NCBI GenBank assembly: GCA_037951165.1
Contig: JBBDHG010000124.1
Coordinates: 807,001 to 871,000, forward strand
Reading direction: 5' to 3'
Source of the DNA: Lophius americanus
Taxonomy: Eukaryota > Chordata > Actinopteri > Lophiiformes > Lophiidae
DNA length: 64,000 nt
The position numbers and the translations under genes are program-made. Shown here piece by piece: positions 55,818 through 64,000 of the stretch. Numbering within the stretch: position 1 is the first letter of the stretch; the number at the start of each line of letters is the position of its first letter. Under the pieces are notes generated by a model. The model did no database searches. It was not told the origin of the DNA and was given only the letters and a program-made list of their open reading frames with translations.

Positions 55818-56689
55818 GTATCCTCCACCTCCACACCTCCACCTCCAGATCAACGCGGGTAAAACCAAGGAACTGGTGGTGGACTTCCGAAGGCACACAC
55901 CCCCCCACACACCGGTGAACATCCAGGGAATGGACGTTGAGATGGTCACGTCCTACAAGTACCTTGGTGTTCACCTGAACAACAAACTGGACTGGACCCA
56001 CAACTCAACGGCACTCTTTAAAAGGGGTCAGAGCCGACTGAATCTGCTGAGGAGACTGAGGTCTTTTGGAGTGCAGGGGGCGCTCCTGAAGACCTTCTTT
56101 GACTCTGCAGTCGCCTCAGCCATTTTTTATGGAGTGGTCTGCTGGGGCAGCAGCATCTCAGCTGCTGACAGGAGGAAACTGGACAAACTAATCAGGAAGG
56201 CCAGTTCGGTCCTGGGATGTCCTCTTGACTCGGTGCCGGAGGTGGGAGACAGGAGAATGATGGTCAAGCTGTCATCTCTCCGGGACAACGTCTCCCACCC
56301 CATGCAGGAAACCATCTCTGCACTGGAGAGCTCCTTCAGCGACAGGCTCCTTCACCCCAAGTGTGTGAAGGAGCGATATCGCCAATCGTTCCTTCCTGCA
56401 GCAGTCAGACTCCACAACCAGCACTGTTAGCAACACACACACCTACACAACTACACACACACTTACACACACATCTACCTTTTAATTTATTTTAATTGCA
56501 CATAACGTTTAATTTTAATTTAATTTATTTTAATTTATTTTAATTGCACACAACACGATGTTATTCTTACTCTGTGTTATTCTTACTCTGTGTTATTCGT
56601 ATTCTGTAACATGCTCTGCTGCTGTAATATTGCAATTTCCCCATTGTGGGACTAATAAAGGCTATCTATCTATCTATCTATCTATCTAT
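55818..56689 (+). mobile_element. 5'-truncated L2-like LINE, inverted relative of the full-length copy
   Basis: Target duplication CCTCCCAGAAG (11 bp) lies at 55807-55817 and 56690-56700. After about 20 bases of CCTCCAC-rich filler, identity with the full-length element starts at CCACCTCCAGATCAACGCGG and continues through the ORF end LHNQHC (stop at 56428-56430). It includes the 3' UTR and the (CTAT)n tail. About nine amino-acid differences separate the two over roughly 200 codons. The orientation is opposite to the copy at 51.1-54.5 kb. Confidence 0.92.
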
Positions 56690-56810
56690 CCTCCCAGAAG
56701 AGTTGGTAGATGTGGCCGTGGAGAGGAAAGCCTGGGTTTCCCTGATGAAACTGCCGCCCCAAAGACCCAGGTCCCGGATAAGCCGAGGATAACCAAACAA
56801 AACGAAGCTA
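56690..56810 (+). pseudogene. third LINE family, C-terminal fragment (right part)
   Basis: It reads LPEELVDVAVERKAWVSLMK and LPPQRPRSRI, completing the frame interrupted at 55817. Confidence 0.7.
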
Positions 56811-57629
56811 CAACCACCTTAGATGGCGGAAAACAGGTGGTTCAATTGGTTTTGAAGTTGGAAAAAATACGTGAATGGAGTTATTAATTCTTGTTTTGAT
56901 GTCAATGGAAAATAGGTATAAAACAGGTAGTTTTTTAAAACAGGTAGTTTTTCCATTAGAGAATAGAAGGAACTAGAAAAAGCACTCACGCAAGACAAAA
57001 ACCTACCCCTTCGATACTTTGAACGAGACGTTTCCTGTTACAAAACATCATAGGAACAAGGCACAATAGAGCCCAAGGCTAAGGAAAAATACAAGCAGAT
57101 TTTTCCTTCAATGTCTGAGTTAATACTGGTATCTATATCTACAGACAACTCAAGAAAAAAAAACTGAGTATCTCTGAAATACTCTGTAGCAGATAGTTTC
57201 TTAAACCTTACACTTCTGCGTTTCTGTTCAGGCAACTGAGCCTCCAGCTCCAGCCCTAAAGGAACATCAAAAGAATCAAAGAAACAAAGGCATTAATAAT
57301 GGACACCATTTCAAGACAGCATCTCGCCAGTTGTTTGTGAGTAGAACAAGTCTTTGTTGTCACATACAATCATACAAGCAGTACAAAGTATCAAAATTGG
57401 TTCTCTGCATTTAACCCATGCAGTAACAACAATCCATTAAATCAGAATGTCTCCTCTGTGATATTTGATGATATGTGATGAAGTCACACAAGTATATTGT
57501 ATTGTTTTATTTTACCTGCTTTCTTGGCCACATGGTTTCACCGTTGGCCCATCGTTATATATATTTAAGTCTGCGGTGAGAAATTCTGGTTTTCATTAAT
57601 CCGCATTTATAAACATAATTATATCTATA
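56811..57629. other. no gene; weak SINE-tail fragment at about 57330-57430
   Basis: Unassigned apart from 'ttggttctctgcatttaacccatgcag', which resembles the minus strand of the SINE at 34.7 kb. Confidence 0.35.
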
Positions 57630-57648
57630 AATAATAATGATAATAATG

Positions 57649-57690
<42 letters not shown>
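57630..57690. repeat. TAA/ATA microsatellite at the LINE 3' end
   Basis: It is the (TTA)n tail of the minus-strand Rex1-like copy that follows. Confidence 0.9.
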
Positions 57691-57691
<1 letters not shown>

Positions 57692-58640
57692 ATTTTATAT
57701 ATAAAGTGCTTTTCAATGTACTCAAAGACACTTTACAAAGTTGAAAAACAACATAAATAGAAAACAATTGTCCGAGGTTAGAAGAGAAATATACTAAAAA
57801 TGTATAAAAAACAATATTAAAGCATTAATCACACATTAAAAGCTGTTCTAAAAAGGTGGGTTTTGACTTGTGATATAAAAGTGGACAGAGTGGAGCAGTC
57901 ACGGATGTTTTTGTGGAGAGAGTTCCAGAGGGAGGGGGCTGCTATAGAAAAGGCTCTGTTGCCCAGTTCGGGTGCTTGGTCCTGAGAGGTGGAGAGAGGA
58001 GATTGGCGTCGGAGGAGCGGAGGCTGGGGGAAGGAGTTTGATTGTGGAGCATATTGGTGAGGTAGGAGGGGGCCTGGTTGTGGAGGTCTTTGTGAGTGAG
58101 GAGAAGCATTTTGAATTGGATCCCTTGGGGGACAGGGAGCTAGTGGAGGTTCTGGAGGACAGGGGTGATGTGATCGCGTTTGCATGAACGGGGGAGCAGG
58201 CGAGCAGCAGAGTTTTGGATGTACTTTAATTTATTGAGGACTTTGGATGATGTGCCATAGAGAATGCTGTTTCAGTAGTCAATTCTGGATGAAATGAAGG
58301 TGTGGATCAGGGCTTCGGCAGCGGAGATGGAGAGTGATGATCGGATGCAAGCTATGTTTTTTAGGTGGAAGAAAGCAGTATTAGTGATTTGGTTGACGTG
58401 GTGTTGGAAGGAGAGGTTTCTGTCGAAAGTGACTCTAAGGTTGCTTGGCTCCAAGGTGGATACCTTGGGGAAGGTGGTGAGACTGCTGTAGATGGTGTTA
58501 ATTTTTGTCTGAAAAAATTAAAGGAAGGCGTTGCACTTATTTACGTTGAAAGATTTGGAGGTGTTGTCGCTGTGTTTAAGGAGCTTGTTTATTATCGTCT
58601 GGTAGAGATTCTTGGGGCAATTGTGTGTCATGAGTGAATT
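57691..58640 (-). pseudogene. Rex1/CR1-like LINE, post-RT region and 3' UTR
   Basis: Minus-strand words in order are EPSNLRVTFDRNLSFQHHVN, TAFFHLKNIACIRSSLSISA, ALIHTFISSRIDY and LGNRAFSIAAPSLWNSLHKN, then FISQVKTHLFRTAFNV. The 3' UTR ends 'actttgtaaagtgtctttgagtac...ataaaatg' plus (TTA)n. Stops and shifts are present. The RT core expected just upstream is missing. Confidence 0.8.
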
Positions 58641-58787
58641 CTGAAAGAAGCCTCTTTGAACCTCTCATCTCTGAAAATCAGCTTTTAACACCCTCACTAA
58701 ATTCCTGCGTGTGTTTATTGATGCTTTGGCACCACGCATTTTGTTTGTATTGTTCATCCTGTAGAATTAAAGGCATCAGAGATATAT

Positions 58788-58790
58788 CAA

Positions 58791-58822
<32 letters not shown>

Positions 58823-59235
58823 TAGCGCCAATTCACAACAACAGTTGTCTAACGGTACTTCTCAGAAAGAGCAGGTCTAGACCAAACTTTTTATTTTATT
58901 ATCTACAGAGACCCAACAAATTCCCCCCTGAGCAAGCACTTGGTGACAATTTTGAGAAAAGAATTCCTTTTTAACGGGCAGAAACCTCGAGCAGATCCAA
59001 GACTCAGTGTGGACGGCCTACTGCCATGACCGGTCGGGTTTGAAAAAAAGACAGTGAAAGACAGAGAGACAGAGAGAGACAGAGAGAGACAGATAGGGAA
59101 AGAGAGACACGGGTGAGGAGAGATACAGAGGGGGGAAAAAGCAGCAAAGATATCAGCTAAAATCCACTTTCTTCAACCTCTCCATGGTCGGGCCGCGGCG
59201 GCAGCAGCAGGGACCGACCAGGGTTATTAGAGGTT
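58788..59235 (-). mobile_element. fish retroelement 3' end with (TCAA)n tail
   Basis: '(caat)n ctttatttatatagcgccaattcacaac' followed by 'cccctgagcaagcacttggtgacaattttgag' and 'ggtttgaaaaaaagacagtg' is a common fish retroelement tail read antisense. An AGAG-rich run at 59050-59130 follows. It sits between two halves of a Rex1-like LINE. Confidence 0.6.
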
Positions 59236-59239
59236 GATA

Positions 59240-59293
59240 ATAACATGAATATTATTGGAACATTTAGCGATATCTTATGTGGAAATACTATAC

Positions 59294-59335
<42 letters not shown>

Positions 59336-60114
59336 CATCATCATGAGCATCTTGTAATCAAGCAGGTCCACAGAAACAGATGCAGTCACACACCATGTGA
59401 CCTTACAGGGAAATCCTCAAATAAACTATTGTTACGCAGAAAATCACACATTTTCAATGCGGATATTAAAATCACCCAGGAGCAGAACGAAAGGTGAGAT
59501 GGCACATATCTGGGTTAAAGAATCCGAAAAGTCAGAGGAGAGGAGTTAGACTTGGGAGCGCGTCAGATAATTGCAATGACCAAGGGGATGGGACCAGAGA
59601 GTTTGAATTCAAGGTGTTCGAAAGAGTGAGCGGCAGGGATGGAAATGGTGGTTGTTTTGATGTACTTCCTGTAGACAGCAGCAACACCACCTCCACACCC
59701 CTGGAGACGAGGTTTGTCCATGTATGAGAATCCTGAGGGTGTGGTTTGGTTTAGTGAGAAGTAGACCAAGGGTTTGTGCCAGCTTTCGGTGAGACAGGAA
59801 ATCAGTTATAAAATCATTGAGAATGAGGCTTTTGTTCGACAGAGACCTCACATTTAAAAGGGCCAGCATACATTTAGTAGCTGGTGATTGCATACTGTTA
59901 CATTTTATGTAACACAGATTGTTTTCGTTAAAAACTTTAGAAGTGCATAGTGGTTTGTGATTGAAACAGTCTGAATGTAGAGATGAACCGGGGTACGTGT
60001 AGATGCAGAGGGAAGACAGTCGGGCGAGCTAACGCCGGAAACAGTGGCCTGAGAGCAAAACGGATGAGGTGCTTGGGGTGTGCGTGTGTGGAGTGTAAAT
60101 AGTCGCGTGGACAT
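59240..60114 (-). pseudogene. Rex1/CR1-like LINE, endonuclease domain remnant
   Basis: The minus strand reads MLALLNVRSLSNKSLILNDF (endonuclease block I), then across shifts MDKPRLQGCGGGVAAVYRKY and FEHLEFKLSGPIPLVIAII, and LLLGDFNIRIEN at about 59450-59480 (catalytic D block). An (AAT)n run lies at 59293-59334. It may be the 5' part of the copy at 57.7-58.6 kb. Confidence 0.75.
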
Positions 60115-60119
60115 GACTG

Positions 60120-60346
60120 GATCAGGGCATCAGTGAGCTCCTGGACAGTATGAGGTGCTCCATGATGTTCCAGAGACTCTCAATGGGATTCAGGTCTGGG
60201 GAATGTGAGGACCAGTCATCAATACCTCCATCCTCATGGAACTGTATACACACACTGGCCCCATGAGGCCGGGTAATTTTTAGATTTGACTTTGTTTCCT
60301 GTAGCCTCAATCCTCCTCCATATAAAAACATCCAATTACACGTCAC
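60120..60346 (-). pseudogene. DDE transposase C-terminal remnant (Tc1-like)
   Basis: The minus strand reads IDDWSSHSPDLNPIESLWNI and MEHLILS, the conserved W-x-S-x-S-P-D-L-N-P-I-E block. No other part of a transposase is seen. Confidence 0.6.
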
Positions 60347-60441
60347 AAAATAAAATGCTTGTTCTCCCAGTCTGAGGTGGAAATCTCCTCCTGTGACATC
60401 ATCAGGTTTCCATGCGGTAGGTCAGTCTGTCCAAGCGCCGC

Positions 60442-60591
60442 TCACTCATTAGTCGCAGTGGATCTGAAGTTGACGACAGCGTAGGTGACGTCCTGCTCTT
60501 GGGGCTCATATGTTTCGGTGCTGGACTGAGTAGTCTTTGTCTCGGTCTTATAAAACTGGATTCTGTGGTAGTGAAGTCCCTTTTTGCTCTT
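60442..60591 (-). pseudogene. orphan ITIM-bearing cytoplasmic-tail exon, immune-receptor-like
   Basis: On the minus strand, after a plausible acceptor ('tcctttccacaag'), a 49-codon frame with a stop at 60444-60442 reads KSKKGLHYHRIQFYKTETKT, then TQSSTETYEPQEQDVTYAVV and NFRSTATNE. VTYAVV fits the ITIM pattern (V/I/L/S)xYxx(L/V), and the glutamine/threonine-rich context with '-VTYxxVNF' is typical of terminal exons of fish Ig-superfamily receptors (NITR, CD300/pIgR-like). No transmembrane or Ig exon was recognised nearby. It is either a lone decayed exon or the last exon of a gene lying beyond the window. Confidence 0.5.
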
Positions 60592-60689
60592 CTTGTGGAA
60601 AGGAGACGCTTCCATACAAAAGAGCAGGATTCAGCTGACGGAGAGGACAAATCACATTAGTTTACATGGTCCAATCTTAAATCTCTGAA

Positions 60690-61450
60690 AACTGGACTTC
60701 TTCTTTTGACTGTTCTCTTAACGGGTCGCCACAGCTTCCTCTATACTCTGCATCTTCTTCTATCACACCATCCAAACTGCTTCTCCTCTCACACCACATC
60801 GAGAAATCCCCTCTTAGGTCATCCACTTTTTCTCCTACCCGGCAGCTCCATCTCCACCTTCCTTCTACAAGTAGATCCACTATCCCTCCTCTTCACGTGT
60901 CCAAACTGTCCATCTCAATCTGTCCTCTTTTACTTTGACTCCTAGACGTCTAACCTGGGCTGTCCCGCTGATGAGCCCCTTTCTGATCCTGTCCATCCTA
61001 ACAGAGAACATCCGAACATCTTCAGCTCTGCAACCTGCAGCTCTGCATACTGTCTTTTGCTTACCCACTCCTCCCTAGCTGCACTCACTTCTTCATCTCT
61101 TTTCCACAATTCTCATTGCTCTGAACAGTTGACCTACAACACTTGAACTCCTGCAACTTCTCCCCTCCATTTCTTGTATCCTCACTGTTCCACCGTTTCT
61201 CTTTCAGTCACACACAGGTATTCTGTCTCACTGCCACTGACCTCCTTTCCTCTACTCTCCAGCACTTTCCCCCATCTCTCCAGGTTTTTTTCCATGTGCC
61301 ATTTCAGATCACAATGTCATCAACCAACATCGTAGTCCACCTCACCGGTCAGCCTGTCCATCACAATAGCAAACAAGAATGGACTCAGTGACGGTCCTTG
61401 ATGCATTCCCACTTCCAACTTGAACAAATCCATCACTTCGACCCAGTGTT
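60690..61450 (-). pseudogene. RTE-like LINE fragment
   Basis: Minus-strand words include VGMHQGPSLSPFLFAIVMDR and LTG (RT motif B region) near 61340-61430. VDLLVEGRWRWSCRVGEKVD lies near 60830, and EEDAEYRGSCGDPLREQSKE near 60710-60760, the C-terminal end. The catalytic DD region has decayed. Confidence 0.7.
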
Positions 61451-61639
61451 TGGGAGTAGCGGAATACATGTATCAGCAACATGTATTTAATTTGCAAAAA
61501 TATGAGTAACTTTTTTAAGTTACTGTTACAATTGAATGGTAATTAGACTTTAGTTGCGTAAAGTAATCGATGTAGAAATAGATCACTTACTTTAAATAAT
61601 TGATTCCTTATTTTGCGTGTTTATTTTCTTTCAAATAAC

Positions 61640-61860
61640 AACCCCGCCACAAGGAGGTCACAAGCCAATCCTTCTAACCCAGATAAATGGGGAGGGTTGC
61701 GTCAGGTAGGGCATCTGGCGTGAAACGTCTGCCAGATGATGAACACAAAACTGATTTCCAAACTGGATCAGTTGGGGCCTGGGTTAACAAATGAAGTCAA
61801 TGGTACAGTTAGCCAGCCGGGTATCAAACTATGGATGGAAACGAGGAAGAAGAAGAAGCT
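61640..61860 (+). mobile_element. RTE/Rex3-like 3' UTR with GAA-type tail
   Basis: 'ggggagggttgcgtcaggtagggcatctggcgtgaaacg' is the conserved 3' region of fish RTE elements. It ends in 'gaggaagaagaagaagc'. Confidence 0.7.
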
Positions 61861-62730
61861 TTGCTTTTATATAACATAACGCCAGATGAGATCATTTCCC
61901 TGAAGCCCTAGACCTAAATCGACCAATGTCGTGTTTGGATGCAGCACAACGGACCACACCATGACGCAGGTGATGGAGTAAGCACACAATTATGACAAAA
62001 TATTTTTTGTCATGGAAATATAAACATGATTTCACCTACAAAGAAGAAAAAGGAGATCGAAACATCCTTGCTCAATTGGTGCTCGTCAGCAACAAAGTTG
62101 CTTTCAACATACAAAGACTCCACTTCAGACTTTTAAGAAGCATCTTGAAGTAAGTTCATTAATTTGTCACTTCATTATCCTCAAGCGCTTATCCTGTTCA
62201 GGGTTCTCTGGCTAAATTCTGCTAACTGTCCGGTTAACTTGGTTATCCAACTTGATACCAACTCTACTTTCTTATTTGAGATACCACTCGGATACTGCGG
62301 TCAGTACTTGCAAAATAGCTTTCGCAATTCATGACGTGCTATTTAGCAAGCTAGCATTAGCTATAGGGTGGCCACTTTCATAAAACCATAAATCGCCACT
62401 TTGCAGGATATGGACAAAATCCAATTATATTATCTTTAGCAAAATAACTCCATCTCGATATTGTGGGCGGGGCAAAAATCTAATTTCAGTCTTTATATTT
62501 TGTGACAATATTTACTAATATGTGACGCTGAGACATTATTTTATTATATAATGACAGTTAAGACATCAGATGTAATTGTTCATATTAATATATACATTAA
62601 ATGGTGTAATGTTAATATTTGACTCTGTTCATAATTGTATGTTGACGTAAGGAAAACTTCTCTTTTAGCAGTTTTTAATTCATGAGGATTAGTCGTGAAA
62701 ACTGCAGAAAACTAAATGAAATAAATAAAA

Positions 62731-62794
<64 letters not shown>

Positions 62795-62949
62795 TATATA
62801 TGTCACAGGGAGTGCACTCTGCATGAGAAGACAAAATGTCTTGTCATGTCTATGTCTGCTACTGATTGATCTTAAATAGAACTAAAAACATTCTCACATT
62901 TTTGTGGTTTGTAACCAACTCTGTGACTTTGATTTCAACTCAATTTCAC
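61861..62949. other. no gene; poly-A/TA microsatellite at 62727-62786
   Basis: Only the A22-(TA)n run is notable. Confidence 0.4.
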
Positions 62950-63167
62950 TGTCCGGTCATTTTGACCCGAAAACAATATTGGTACCCTTTTTTTTAACAG
63001 CTTATATGGAAATATGAATAAAGGCAGCATTACTCCTTTATTAATGTTTGGGTCAATCTAGGAAAAGTCTTCAATTTTCAAGTTGAAAAAATATCATCAT
63101 GGGGATTTTTCTCTGCTGTTTAATAAAGTGGCGGGTCATTTTGACCCGTGGATAACGGGAAGGTTAA
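62950..63167. mobile_element. piggyBac-like MITE remnant
   Basis: CGGTCATTTTGACCCG near 62955 and the palindrome CGGGTCATTTTGACCCG at about 63134-63150 are the subterminal motif of fish piggyBac elements. The right side ends 'acgggaagg' followed by TTAA at 63164-63167, the piggyBac target. The left terminus is not clear. Confidence 0.5.
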
Positions 63168-64000
63168 AAATAGAAAATGAAAAGGTCATAGAGAAGGTAA
63201 GTACTCTGCATAGTCGACAAAAACCTACTCTTTTGCTTGTTAGCATACTAGCAGAACAATGTTAAACCAAGTAGGGCTAAGCTTATTAAGAACTCGGTAA
63301 ACATTTACAACGGTTTCCTCTCCATACATTCTAATACTGTACAACAAGCCACTAGCTCCATATTTTCCACTCATTGAAGGGATGCTGATGAGACGGCAGA
63401 AGAACGCACCTCTGCACGTTCTTGTGTAAAACATGCACGCTCCTTTTTGTAAGTTATAAAGTTGACACACATTAACAAGTCCGCCCAGTCCGTGAGGTAC
63501 AATGCTGCTAAATACTTAAGCTGACGGCTAGAAGATAAAGTTACTACCTGGCCGTACTAGCCTTATTTGTCTTCCCTTAGGTTAGCTTGTAGGACAATCT
63601 AGAAGGCATGAAGGTAGCATAAGGCGATAAGGTACATGAGGTCATTGAAACTAGCATCCGCAATATAACTGGAATATTTAATGTATCTGGTGTGTTACAC
63701 ATCGTTGAATTAACATGAAACTAAAACATCATTTTTCCATTAAGCCAGTTAACGGCATATTTTCTTACCTTGTTTCCACGTCGGTGACTAGATCGCTTCA
63801 CCAGCCAAGCGAAATCAAGACCAAGTGGACAACAAAGTTTTGAAGACAAATTTACATCATGACATGATGAAATCATTCAAAATATAACGTTTCTTCCATT
63901 GCTACTCAAATACACTATTTAGATTGTAAGATAAGTTTTAAGGGACTACACTCAACTAAATAAAAATAATAAAAATCATGGACGGTATTTCCACACGATT
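63168..64000. other. no gene recognised
   Basis: A minus-strand segment near 63770-63850 has an open frame ending HRRGNK before a good donor-like GTAAG at about 63765, but nothing supports it as an exon. Confidence 0.3.

Noticed and set aside
63765..63850. Minus-strand open stretch ending HRRGNK before a GTAAG donor-like site
   Set aside because: One donor-like site and a short open frame are common by chance. No acceptor, start or homologous family could be named.

Overview
The window looks like nuclear DNA of a teleost fish. It carries the vertebrate growth-factor gene pdgfa in pieces, long introns with GT/AG junctions, many CA/GT, GATA and TAA microsatellites, and a typical fish transposon mix: L2/Maui-like, Rex1/CR1-like, RTE/Rex3-like and L1/Tx1-like LINEs, Tc1-like and hAT DNA transposons, a tRNA-derived SINE and an LTR element. 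I see no operons, CRISPR arrays or prokaryotic genes.

The left third (about 6.1-23.3 kb) is pdgfa on the minus strand. Five coding exons can be placed to the base: exon 1 (signal peptide, 23.2 kb), exon 2 (propeptide, 22.4 kb), exon 3 (propeptide plus RHRR furin site, 15.1 kb), exon 4 (core of the cystine knot, 12.0 kb) and exon 5 (last knot cysteines, 6.2 kb). All splice phases agree, and together they give about 197 residues; only the short alternative C-terminus (exons 6/7 in other vertebrates) was not found. The introns hold decayed tRNA-Pro-like copies, Tc1 remnants, a MITE-like element and copies of an unclassified interspersed repeat. A CA tract lies just after the exon 3 donor and a UG tract just after the exon 5 donor of the transcript.

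From 23.5 to 44 kb the DNA upstream of pdgfa is intergenic. It contains two hAT elements with clear 8-bp target duplications (28.5 and 38.0 kb), LINE fragments including an esterase-like (SGNH) ORF1, three tRNA-Cys-like pseudogenes, a 41-bp minisatellite with a perfect RFX X-box, a SINE, and further copies of the unclassified repeat.

From 44 to 61.9 kb is a nested graveyard of retroelements. A 3,467-bp LTR element (329-bp LTRs, about 3% diverged, no reverse transcriptase) made largely of minisatellites with periods divisible by three sits in a GC-rich sequence downstream of an L1-like fragment. A full-length L2-like LINE with an uninterrupted 1,029-codon ORF sits inside a Rex1-like LINE. A truncated inverted copy of the same L2 sits inside a third LINE with an 11-bp target duplication. 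At 60.4-60.6 kb an isolated minus-strand exon-like segment encodes an ITIM-like immune-receptor tail. The right end holds piggyBac-like palindromic motifs and otherwise unrecognised DNA.
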